Below are positions 41,531 to 48,427 of a DNA stretch of 48,427 nucleotides, piece after piece. The translations under genes were made by a program, and so were the position numbers. The stretch is from Lacisediminimonas sp. GTDB lineage: Bacteria; Pseudomonadota; Gammaproteobacteria; Burkholderiales; Burkholderiaceae_D. Numbering within the stretch: the first letter of the stretch is position 1; every line of letters starts with the position of its first letter. The notes under the pieces are model-generated. The model made no database searches. It was given only the letters and a program-made list of their open reading frames with translations, and was not told the origin of the DNA. The stretch lies in contig NZ_JAUSNH010000047.1 in the NCBI RefSeq assembly GCF_030645335.1, positions 1 to 48,427 of the forward strand, in the 5' to 3' direction.

Positions 41531-42292
41531 ATGCAACTGAACCTGGCGAACAAGTCGGTCCTGGTCACGGGTTCATCGCGCGGCATTGGCCGGGCGATCG
41601 CCGAGTCATTCCTTGCCGAGGGATGCAAGGTGGCGTTCAATGGCCGCAACCCCGATCAACTTGAGCAGGCCATCGCCGACATCCGTGGCGACAATGTGAT
41701 TGCGGTTGCCGGTGATGCCAGCCAGCCCACTGAGGCCCAAGCCATGCTTGACCAGGTGCTCAAGGCTTTCGGCAAGCTCGACATCCTGGTGTGCAACGTC
41801 GGCAGCGGGCGCTCCGTCCCGCCCGGACAGGAAGACCTCGATGAATGGCGACGGGTATTCGAGCTGAACCTGTGGAGCGCGACCACCATGGTCGAAACCT
41901 GCCGCCAGGCCCTGGCCCGCACGCAAGGGGCAATCGTCTGTGTGTCGTCGATCTGCGGCCAGGAAGTGGTGCCGGGTGCCCCGGTCACCTACTCTGCCGC
42001 CAAGGCCGCACTCAACGCCTATGTGCGCGGCTCGGCGCGCCCCTTGGGCAAACTGGGGATTCGCATCAACGCAATTGCACCGGGCAACATTCTGTTCGAA
42101 GGTTCTGTCTGGGACCGCAAACTCAATGAAGATGCCGCCTCCGTTGCAGGCATCCTCGAACGCGATGTCGCGCTGGCACGATTGGGGACGCCGCAAGATG
42201 TCGCCAACCTGGCAATCTGGCTGGCTTCGCCGGCGGCGAACTTTACTACGGGCAGTATTTTTGTAACCGATGGCGGTCAGGTCCGCTCGTAA
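41531..42292 (+). CDS. SDR-family oxidoreductase (first)
   Basis: 253 residues, classical SDR. Cofactor motif SVLVTGSSRGIGRAIAESF, LVCNVGSG (the NNAG equivalent), catalytic Ser in VCVSSICGQ, YSAAKAALNAYVRG (Tyr and Lys) and the C-terminal GSIFVTDGGQVRS. It probably oxidises or reduces a sugar hydroxyl or keto group. It begins 1 nt after the isomerase stop with GAAGG upstream. Confidence 0.9.
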   Translation: MQLNLANKSVLVTGSSRGIGRAIAESFLAEGCKVAFNGRNPDQLEQAIADIRGDNVIAVAGDASQPTEAQAMLDQVLKAFGKLDILVCNVGSGRSVPPGQEDLDEWRRVFELNLWSATTMVETCRQALARTQGAIVCVSSICGQEVVPGAPVTYSAAKAALNAYVRGSARPLGKLGIRINAIAPGNILFEGSVWDRKLNEDAASVAGILERDVALARLGTPQDVANLAIWLASPAANFTTGSIFVTDGGQVRS

Positions 42293-42304
42293 GGAAAAAT
42301 CAGA

Positions 42305-43162
42305 ATGAAATGTCAGCTTTGTGACGGCGAGAATATCGAGTCCGTTCCCGGCAAGGTTCGGGATCGTCCCGAGATTCCCATCTTGCGTTGTGTTTCGTGT
42401 GGATTGGTATTTTTAGGCAGCTTCTCGCATGTGCACGAGTCTTTTTATGACACCGACTACACCGACGAGAACCACGCAGAACATGATTGGCGCGCTTTCC
42501 TCAACGATTGCCGCCAGGATGACGAGCGGCGATTCGGCCAGTTGCGTCCACTGATCGCCAACCGGAATTTCCTGGATGTCGGCTGTGGCGCCGGCGGCGT
42601 TCTCCTGCTGGCGCGCGAACACAGCAAGCAGGCAATGGGTGTTGAGCCCCAGTCGCGATGGCGCGGTGTGCTCACCGATGCCGGCGTCAGCACAGTTGCC
42701 TCACTGGCGGATGTGCCGGATGCCAGCCAGGACGTCATTTCGCTGTTTCATGTGCTTGAGCACATTCCGGATCCGGTGCCATTCCTGCGCGAATTGGTGA
42801 GCAAATCCGCAGCGGGCGGCCGCATCCTGATCGAGGTGCCCAATGCCGACGACGCATTGCTGAGCCTGTACCGAAACAAGGCATTTTCAGAATTCACGTA
42901 CTGGAGCCCGCACCTGTTCCTGTATAACCCCGGCACCCTGGCGCGCCTGCTGGAAAAGGCCGGGCTTGCGCGGGGGCGTTTCTCCATTTCCCAGTTTCAG
43001 CGCTATCCCTTGTCGAACCACCTGATGTGGCTGGCTGAAAATCGCCCCGGTGGCCACGCTGCCTGGTCCTTCCTCGACTCACCCGCCTTGAATGAAGCTT
43101 ATGCTGCGTCGCTGGCCAGCCAGGGCCGTTGCGACACCCTGATTGCCTGGATAGACACATGA
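42305..43162 (+). CDS. Class I SAM methyltransferase with N-terminal zinc ribbon
   Basis: 285 residues. The N-terminus MKCQLCDGENI...LRCVSCGLVFL gives two CxxC pairs, a zinc ribbon common in sugar C- and O-methyltransferases of glycan clusters. SAM motif NFLDVGCGAGGVLLLARE, DVISLFHVLEHIPDPVPFLRELV and GGRILIEVPNADD follow. AAGGA lies 9 nt upstream. It overlaps the next SDR by 4 nt. The substrate is unknown. Confidence 0.88.
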   Translation: MKCQLCDGENIESVPGKVRDRPEIPILRCVSCGLVFLGSFSHVHESFYDTDYTDENHAEHDWRAFLNDCRQDDERRFGQLRPLIANRNFLDVGCGAGGVLLLAREHSKQAMGVEPQSRWRGVLTDAGVSTVASLADVPDASQDVISLFHVLEHIPDPVPFLRELVSKSAAGGRILIEVPNADDALLSLYRNKAFSEFTYWSPHLFLYNPGTLARLLEKAGLARGRFSISQFQRYPLSNHLMWLAENRPGGHAAWSFLDSPALNEAYAASLASQGRCDTLIAWIDT

Positions 43163-43998
43163 GCGACCTGTTGAAAAAATTCGATCTCGCCGGCAAGACC
43201 GCCCTGATCACCGGCGCGGCCGGGCTGCTTGGAATGGAACATGCAGCCGCCTTGCTGGAATGCGGCGCGACCGTGGTGCTGACCGACATGAATCCAGATG
43301 CGCTTTCAAAGGCAGAGCAGCGTTTGAGCGAGCATCACGAACCGGCCCGCATTCTGACGGCAGTGATGGACGTCACCGATCCGGCGAGCCTGGCCACGGT
43401 GTCGGCAACGCTTGCCAAGCAGGGCTTCCGGGTCGACATCCTGGTCAATAACGCCGCCATCGATCCCAAGGTCCAGGGCGACCAGGGCATCGTGGAAACT
43501 TCGCGCCTAGAACACTTTCCGCTGGATCAATGGAATTTGCAGGTCGCTGTCGGCCTCACTGGCGCGTTCCTGTGCAGCCAGGTGTTTGGCAGCGCCATGG
43601 CCACGGACGGGAAAGGTGGTGTCATCCTGAACATCGCGTCCGACCTCTCGGTGTTCGCCCCCGACCAGCGCCTCTACCGCAAGGATGGCCTGCCCGACGA
43701 GCTGCAACCGGTCAAGCCGGTCACCTACTCGGTGATCAAGGCCGGGCTGATCGGATTGACCCGCTACCTCGCGACCTACTGGGCCACCCAGGGGGTGCGC
43801 TGCAATGCCCTGTCGCCGGGCGGGGTCTACAACGGCCAGGGGGAAGAATTCGTCCAGCGACTGACCTCGCTGATTCCGCTGGGGCGGATGGCCGACAAGG
43901 ACGAGTACCACGCGGCAGTGCAGTTCCTGTGCTCGAATGCGTCTGCCTACATGAATGGCCAGAACATCGTGATGGATGGCGGGCGCAGTGTCCTGTAA
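43159..43998 (+). CDS. SDR-family oxidoreductase (second)
   Basis: 279 residues. TALITGAAGLLGMEHAAALL, LVNNAAIDPKVQGDQG, ILNIASDLSVFAPDQRLYRK, YSVIKAGLIGLTRYLATYW (Tyr and Lys) and GQNIVMDGGRSVL. The insertion after the catalytic Ser is typical of SDRs found in nonulosonate and glycan clusters. It overlaps the zinc-ribbon methyltransferase by 4 nt. Probably acts on a nucleotide- or acid-sugar; direction and substrate are unknown. Confidence 0.9.
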   Translation: MSDLLKKFDLAGKTALITGAAGLLGMEHAAALLECGATVVLTDMNPDALSKAEQRLSEHHEPARILTAVMDVTDPASLATVSATLAKQGFRVDILVNNAAIDPKVQGDQGIVETSRLEHFPLDQWNLQVAVGLTGAFLCSQVFGSAMATDGKGGVILNIASDLSVFAPDQRLYRKDGLPDELQPVKPVTYSVIKAGLIGLTRYLATYWATQGVRCNALSPGGVYNGQGEEFVQRLTSLIPLGRMADKDEYHAAVQFLCSNASAYMNGQNIVMDGGRSVL

Positions 43999-44049
43999 AG
44001 CACTGCTGCGGACTTGCCCGGCCCAGCCAAACAGGACCAGGCCCTGTCC

Positions 44050-45000
44050 ATGAGCCTTCTTTACGGCATAGGCAGCGTACTGATGCTGCATCGGGTACAA
44101 GCCGATTCCAGGGAGGACTTCCGCCCGAACCGCGACATGGCGGTCAGCCCGGAATTTCTGGAGCGCTTCATCGCTGATGCGCAGCAGCGCGGCCATACAT
44201 TTGTCAGTCTTGACCGGATCTGCGATGCATTGCAAGCAGGTACAGGAAGACAGCTGCTGGCGCTGACATTCGACGACGGTTATCGGGATAACTTCACGCT
44301 TGCCTACCCCATGCTCAAACGACTGGGCATACCCTTCACGGTCTATGTCACCACCTCGTTTCCGGACGACGAAGCAATCCTGTGGTGGTATGCGATCGAA
44401 CAGATGCTGCAGCAGCAAGACGAGATCGCCCTGGCGGATGGCAGCGTGCTGCCCTGCCGGTCCAGCCAGGAAAAACTAGACGCCTTTGTCTCATTAAGGC
44501 AGTTGATCATGGCGCTGCCCGTCGACCGGCTCGGCGATCGCGTCAATGCCCTGTTCGAGCACGCCAGTTTCGACTGGCGAAATATTTGCGCAGCGCAGGC
44601 ATTGCGCTGGACCGATATCGACGAGTTGGCCAGCGATCCTCTGGTGTCGATTGGTGCGCATACGGTAAGCCACCCGGTGCTGTGCGCGCTCCCCGAGGAA
44701 CAGGTCCGCGCTGAAATGCGCGATGGCCGGGAGCGCATCGAGGCCCATATCGGCGCCCCCGTCACGCACTTCTGCTACCCGTTCGGCAGCCGCAACGAAG
44801 TCGGCGCCAGGGAATTCGAACTGGCGCGGCAGCTTGGCTTCAAGACGGCCACCACGACCCGCTGGGGCAATATTTTCCCCAGGCACCGCAAGCACCTGCA
44901 TGGACTGCCGCGGGTTCCGCTGACCAATGCATTTGACTGGAACGGCTTTCGCCGGCAGTCGCTCAGGCGCTTCTCGCGCGGGCGCGTGGTCACCGTATGA
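44050..45000 (+). CDS. Polysaccharide deacetylase (NodB homology, CE4)
   Basis: 316 residues. CE4 motifs are LTFDDGYRDN (catalytic base and metal Asp) and IGAHTVSHPVLCAL (the His-x3-His metal pair), followed by THFCYPFGSRNEVGAREFEL. It removes N- or O-acetyl groups from a glycan or a lipid-linked precursor. There is no signal peptide, so action at the cytoplasmic face of the membrane is possible. A TTG start at 44014 is possible; ATG 44050 is preferred. It overlaps the glycosyltransferase by 4 nt. Confidence 0.88.
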   Translation: MSLLYGIGSVLMLHRVQADSREDFRPNRDMAVSPEFLERFIADAQQRGHTFVSLDRICDALQAGTGRQLLALTFDDGYRDNFTLAYPMLKRLGIPFTVYVTTSFPDDEAILWWYAIEQMLQQQDEIALADGSVLPCRSSQEKLDAFVSLRQLIMALPVDRLGDRVNALFEHASFDWRNICAAQALRWTDIDELASDPLVSIGAHTVSHPVLCALPEEQVRAEMRDGRERIEAHIGAPVTHFCYPFGSRNEVGAREFELARQLGFKTATTTRWGNIFPRHRKHLHGLPRVPLTNAFDWNGFRRQSLRRFSRGRVVTV

Positions 45001-46259
45001 AAATTGCGATGCTCAACACCTTCGACAGTGGCGGCGGCGCAGCCCGCTCTGCCTATCGCCTGCACCAGGGACTCTTGCGAAAAGGGGTGGCGTCACGCTT
45101 CGTGACCCAGTACAACCAGCAGCGCAACCCCGATATCGTTTGCGGCACCACGCGCTTCCAGAAGCTGCTGGCGCTGCTGCGCCCGCTGGCCGACATGATT
45201 CCGATGAAGATGTACCGGCGCCGGGATATGCGGCTGCCTTTTTCGACCGCCTACGTACCCGTGGCGCGTCGCGTCAAGGACGCCGTAGCGCAAGCCGATG
45301 TGCTGCATTTGCACTGGGTCGTCCACGGCTTCATCAATATCCAGTTCCTGCGCAAGGCGCGCCGTCCTATCGTCTGGACCATGCATGACTCCTGGACCTT
45401 CACGGGCGGCTGCCATCTGCCGGCGGATTGCCGCCGTTACCAGCAGGCCTGCGGCAGTTGCCCGCAATTGGCGTCCAGGCGCGAAGTCGACCTGACTCGC
45501 CTGAACTGGCATCGCAAGCAGCACGCGTGGAAAGACCTGGACATCATCTTCGTCACGCCGAGCAACTGGATGGCAGAGAGCGCGCGCAGCAGCAGCCTGC
45601 TTGCCGGCCGCCGCGTCGAAGTCATACCCAACGGCATCGATACCGATGTCTTCAAGCCGGCGGACCGCGCAGTGTGCCGGCAGATGATGAACCTGCCTTC
45701 CGACAAGCACCTGATCCTGTTCGGGGCAATGGGCGCCATCACGGACGAAAACAAGGGCTTTGCCCTGCTGCGCCAGGCACTGGCCGCACTGCCGCGACAG
45801 GTAGCCGGCAAGGACTGCATGCTGGTGGTATTCGGCGCGCAGCGACTCGACCTGCCGGACCTGGATATCGAAGTGCGCTTCATTGGCACACTGACTGACG
45901 ATATCGCACTGTCGGTGCTGTATTGCGCCGCCGATGTGATGGTGGTTCCCTCCATGCAGGAAAACTTGCCCAACACGATCATGGAGCCGATGTCATGCGG
46001 CACGCCGGTGGTGGCATTTCGCACCGGCGGCATTCCCGACCTGGTCGAGCATCGCCGGACCGGCTATCTGGCCGAGCGGTTCGACACGGCGGACCTGGCC
46101 CGCGGAATCACATGGACATTGGAGCAGTCCGGTCCGGATTTCTCGCCAGGGAAAAATGCCCGTGAAAAAGTCGAAAGGGAGTTTGCCATCGACGTCGTAT
46201 CGGCTCGTTACATGCAGCTCTACGCGGAGTTGGCAGGGGGCACAGATGTTCGAAAGTAG
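44997..46259 (+). CDS. Glycosyltransferase family 4-type
   Basis: 420 residues, GT-B fold. N-terminal MLNTFDSGGGAARSAYRLHQGL, a VLHLHWV-VHGFINI acceptor-side segment, WTMHDSWTFTGGCHLPADC with a run of Cys, then VEVIPNGIDTDVFKP, the donor-site FGAMGAITDENKGF, and the retaining EX7E motif in SMQENLPNTIMEPMSCGTPV. It transfers a sugar from a nucleotide donor to a lipid-linked glycan. The donor is not predictable. The Cys-rich HDSWTFTGGC segment recurs in the WcaC/ExpE7-like group. Confidence 0.9.
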   Translation: MKIAMLNTFDSGGGAARSAYRLHQGLLRKGVASRFVTQYNQQRNPDIVCGTTRFQKLLALLRPLADMIPMKMYRRRDMRLPFSTAYVPVARRVKDAVAQADVLHLHWVVHGFINIQFLRKARRPIVWTMHDSWTFTGGCHLPADCRRYQQACGSCPQLASRREVDLTRLNWHRKQHAWKDLDIIFVTPSNWMAESARSSSLLAGRRVEVIPNGIDTDVFKPADRAVCRQMMNLPSDKHLILFGAMGAITDENKGFALLRQALAALPRQVAGKDCMLVVFGAQRLDLPDLDIEVRFIGTLTDDIALSVLYCAADVMVVPSMQENLPNTIMEPMSCGTPVVAFRTGGIPDLVEHRRTGYLAERFDTADLARGITWTLEQSGPDFSPGKNAREKVEREFAIDVVSARYMQLYAELAGGTDVRK

Positions 46260-46341
46260 TGCCAAGGCATTTGTCAGGAGCATCCTGACCGGGCAATTGG
46301 CAAGTCAAAGAAACAATAGGATGCCAATCGATGAGCGATAA
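46246..46341 (+). CDS. Possible 31-residue ORF between glycosyltransferase and methyltransferase
   Basis: A short frame starting MFESSAKAFVRSILTGQLAS, preceded by AGGGGG 5 nt upstream. It overlaps the glycosyltransferase end by 14 nt and the next start by 11 nt, a coupling-like layout. No homology is recognisable, and it may be only a translated spacer. Confidence 0.25.
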   Translation: MFESSAKAFVRSILTGQLASQRNNRMPIDER

Positions 46342-47164
46342 GCTGGTGAAAACAGAAAGCGAGCGGGAACACAGCCCCGGCGAAAAGTTCTACACGCGCG
46401 AAGTAGCGGCGCAGTACGAAGCGCTGCGGCAGAACGACCGGTATTGGGCCTGGGAGAATGAAATCGTCGACCATTGCCTGCGCACGTTCCAGGTCGGTGA
46501 TCAAATTGCGGACTGCCCGGTTGGAACGGGACGGTTCATGGACATCTACGCGCGGCATGGCCTGCGCGTCGCGGGCATCGACATCTCCCGTGACATGCTC
46601 GATGAGGCCAGCAAGAAAGTGGCAGCCGCGGGTTTGACGGGGCGGGTCGAATTGATCCAGGCTGACGCTTCCGGCATGGGCTTGGAGCAAGCGCTTGCAA
46701 AAGCATTGATCTGTTTCCGGCTACTGCATCTGATTTCCGACAGCAACCTGAACGGCGTCGTGAAAGGGCTGGCTGCGATACCTTCGCAAACCATTTTCTT
46801 GCAGGTATTTAACGTCAAGGATTTCAATCCCGGGCGGGTCGCAGGGCGCGTGCTGCATGCGCTCGGCTCAGGCGAAATCGGCGTTGTCAGGAAGTTGAAG
46901 TACGTCTATCGCACCATGAGAGCGCTGGGGGCTGCACTGATCGGTCCCAAGAAGGCCGCTCCCGCCAACCAGCACAAGCAAAACACGTTTTGTGACGTGA
47001 CTTACGCCCACCCCTTGTCGCGCATTCTTTCCACCTTTGCGCAGCATGGCTTTCACATGAAGGACAGCTTTGACTTCCGGGACAATGCACACTTGATGGG
47101 CGAATCCGGCTGCCACATTTCCATGGTCCTCGTGCTGCAAAAAAGCTCGCCACTTGACCGATAA
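46331..47164 (+). CDS. Class I SAM-dependent methyltransferase (third)
   Basis: 277 residues. Motif I is the variant IADCPVGTGRFMDIYARHGL, then VAGIDISRDMLDEASKK, VELIQADASGMGL and a degenerate region ALICFRLLHLISD. The C-terminal half (KDFNPGRVAGRVLHALGSGE, NTFCDVTYAHPLSRILSTFA) is less typical. Probably modifies a sugar or a lipid-linked glycan. AGGA lies 9 nt upstream. It is followed at once by a kinase-like/methyltransferase-like gene. Confidence 0.82.
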   Translation: MSDKLVKTESEREHSPGEKFYTREVAAQYEALRQNDRYWAWENEIVDHCLRTFQVGDQIADCPVGTGRFMDIYARHGLRVAGIDISRDMLDEASKKVAAAGLTGRVELIQADASGMGLEQALAKALICFRLLHLISDSNLNGVVKGLAAIPSQTIFLQVFNVKDFNPGRVAGRVLHALGSGEIGVVRKLKYVYRTMRALGAALIGPKKAAPANQHKQNTFCDVTYAHPLSRILSTFAQHGFHMKDSFDFRDNAHLMGESGCHISMVLVLQKSSPLDR

Positions 47165-47165
47165 A

Positions 47166-48427
47166 GTGTCATTGCCAGAACACCTGGAGAGGGTTTACCC
47201 CGATCGCCGGGACCGATACGGCTACACGGTCTTGTCGCGCTCACGGGCAATCCGGGCGATCAGGCGCAGCGGCGATGAACTTGTGCGCCGCCTGATCGAG
47301 TCCGACCTGCTGGATATCCTGGTCGCCGCGCAAGCCATCCTTCCACCCAGGGTCGTGCGCGGCAGGCAGGACAACTATGTATTCCTGGTTCAAAAGAGAA
47401 TACGGCCGGCCATCGTCCCGTCTGAATGGTCGCCGACGATGTTCGCCGATGCCGCACTGTTGATATTGAGGGCAGAGCAGGCGCTGTGCGCACAGGGAAT
47501 GACCGTTGACGACCCCCACCCGTGGAATATTCTTTTTGATGAGGGAACGCCTTATATCGTCGATATGGGGGCATTCAACGTAGCCGGTACCGGCCTGCAT
47601 TGGTCAGCCAAATCGGACGCCGGCATCTGGCCCGCCAGCAGCGTATTCAACGCATTTTTCCTCAACGTCGTTGCGCTGTCGGCAGCGGGCAGGGCGCATT
47701 ATGTTCGTCGGGCGCTGACGGACTGGACCCCGCTTCCCGGATCCGATACGGCGCTTTTGCTTCTGAAAAATCCGGCACTGCTATTGTCATTTCTCGCCAT
47801 CCGGCTGCAAACCTTCATTTTCCGGGCGGCATGGCGACTCTTTACCCCGACCGCGTCCGCATCCCGGAAAATCAGGCTCAAGTCCGCCTATCTGGGCACG
47901 CTGGACCGGCATCTCCAGCGGATGCGATCACGCATCGCCCGGCGCATGACAAGGACAGCTGTCGAAACCGGTGCTGATCTCAGCGCAGGTGCGACTGCAG
48001 CCATTGCTACGCTGAATGACCAGCATCCGTCCCAACGATTGCTTGTGTTCGGCGCCAGCCGGAAAACTGTGGATCACATTCACGCCGCAGCAACAGGCAC
48101 GCTGCTGGTGGTGTCCCCTGACGAGGCATTGATAGACCAGCTCTACCAGAGCGCGCCTGGCCGCATGGCGGTCGCCGTGATGGACTTGCGCTCGCCGACG
48201 CCAGGCGCCGGTCCCGGCAATCGCTGGATCACGCCTGCCATTGAACGTTTCCGGTCTGATGTCGGGATATTTTTTTTCGACCTGGAAGAATTGGTCATTG
48301 AAAAATGCCTGACGGTGTCAGAACTGGTCCAGGCCGCTGACAAGCTCAGTGAAACGGCGGCACTGATCATATTCACGAAGCTGCCAGCCGATAACACGAT
48401 TTCAGGCCGCAATTACGGCCAGACCAC
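47166..48427 (+). CDS. Kinase-like plus methyltransferase-like two-domain protein (partial, runs off window)
   Basis: An open frame of 420 codons with no stop before the window ends. Residues 1 to about 200 contain DDPHPWNILFDEGTPYIVDM, the HxN...VD pattern of small-molecule kinase folds (aminoglycoside phosphotransferase-like). This domain arrangement recalls NoeA-like proteins of nodulation and glycan clusters. The C-terminal part resembles a SAM methyltransferase (RLLVFGAS, LLVVSPDEALIDQL, DVGIFFFDLEELVIEKCLTV), but the glycine-rich motif I is lost. GTG 47166 is chosen; TTG 47154, overlapping the previous stop, is equally possible, and neither has a clear Shine-Dalgarno. Confidence 0.7.
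   Translation, partial: MSLPEHLERVYPDRRDRYGYTVLSRSRAIRAIRRSGDELVRRLIESDLLDILVAAQAILPPRVVRGRQDNYVFLVQKRIRPAIVPSEWSPTMFADAALLILRAEQALCAQGMTVDDPHPWNILFDEGTPYIVDMGAFNVAGTGLHWSAKSDAGIWPASSVFNAFFLNVVALSAAGRAHYVRRALTDWTPLPGSDTALLLLKNPALLLSFLAIRLQTFIFRAAWRLFTPTASASRKIRLKSAYLGTLDRHLQRMRSRIARRMTRTAVETGADLSAGATAAIATLNDQHPSQRLLVFGASRKTVDHIHAAATGTLLVVSPDEALIDQLYQSAPGRMAVAVMDLRSPTPGAGPGNRWITPAIERFRSDVGIFFFDLEELVIEKCLTVSELVQAADKLSETAALIIFTKLPADNTISGRNYGQT

Noticed and set aside
1-48427. CRISPR array, insertion sequence or prophage genes
   Set aside because: No regularly spaced direct repeats, transposase, integrase or phage structural genes were seen.

Overview
The window looks like chromosomal DNA of a betaproteobacterium (Burkholderiales), most likely Oxalobacteraceae (Herbaspirillum, Noviherbaspirillum or Massilia type). 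The basis is the 16S 5' end at the left edge, the high-GC coding style, and the housekeeping order mltA-apaG / rpe-gph-trpEGDC / M61 peptidase-dsbC-ubiH / tRNA-Phe. The family assignment is an inference; no database was searched.

Layout. 1-516: 5' end of a leftward rRNA operon, with its leader, a boxA-like element and a promoter that begins inside the end of an enoyl-CoA hydratase gene. 493-3549: enoyl-CoA hydratase, a hemerythrin-domain protein behind a perfect FNR-type box, the lipoprotein MltA, an unlisted 47-residue membrane protein, and ApaG. 3672-9284: rpe-gph, then a trp operon (trpE-G-D-C) preceded by a candidate Trp-rich leader peptide and an attenuator-like terminator. 9327-13127 (leftward): FAD hydroxylase of the UbiH type, DsbC-like isomerase and M61/PDZ peptidase. 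13246-13371: tRNA-Phe with promoter and terminator. 13728-20545: a signalling block with an unknown helical protein, a two-domain KaiC/RAD55 ATPase, a GGDEF-EAL protein and a convergent membrane dCACHE-HAMP-PAS-GGDEF-EAL protein. 20922-23538: an arsenate-detoxification operon GAPDH-arsJ-arsR with a palindromic candidate operator. 23747-26549: YcaO and an FAH-family hydrolase.

26775 to the end is a surface-polysaccharide cluster introduced by an exact RfaH ops element (GGCGGTAGCGT). It starts with GDP-fucose genes (manC-fcl-gmd) and an ABC flippase-like exporter. A tightly overlapped run follows: HAD phosphatase, heptose-1-P guanylyltransferase-like, CBS-GHMP kinase fusion, NeuB-SAF-TIM-barrel fusion, GmhA-like isomerase, CMP-sugar transferase, class III aminotransferase, VOC protein, methyltransferase, a second TIM-barrel isomerase. 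SDRs, methyltransferases, a deacetylase, a GT4 glycosyltransferase and a kinase-like/methyltransferase-like protein cut by the window end complete it.

Most interesting: that run combines a complete-looking GDP-heptose gene set with a NeuB/CMP-transferase pair, but contains none of the usual nonulosonate dehydratase or hydrolysing-epimerase genes, and two of its enzymes are unusual fusions. I infer an undescribed modified heptose and/or nonulosonic-type acid sugar. Other leads are the FNR-controlled hemerythrin lacking one iron ligand, the trp attenuator, the ops element and the micro-protein whose start codon overlaps that of mltA.
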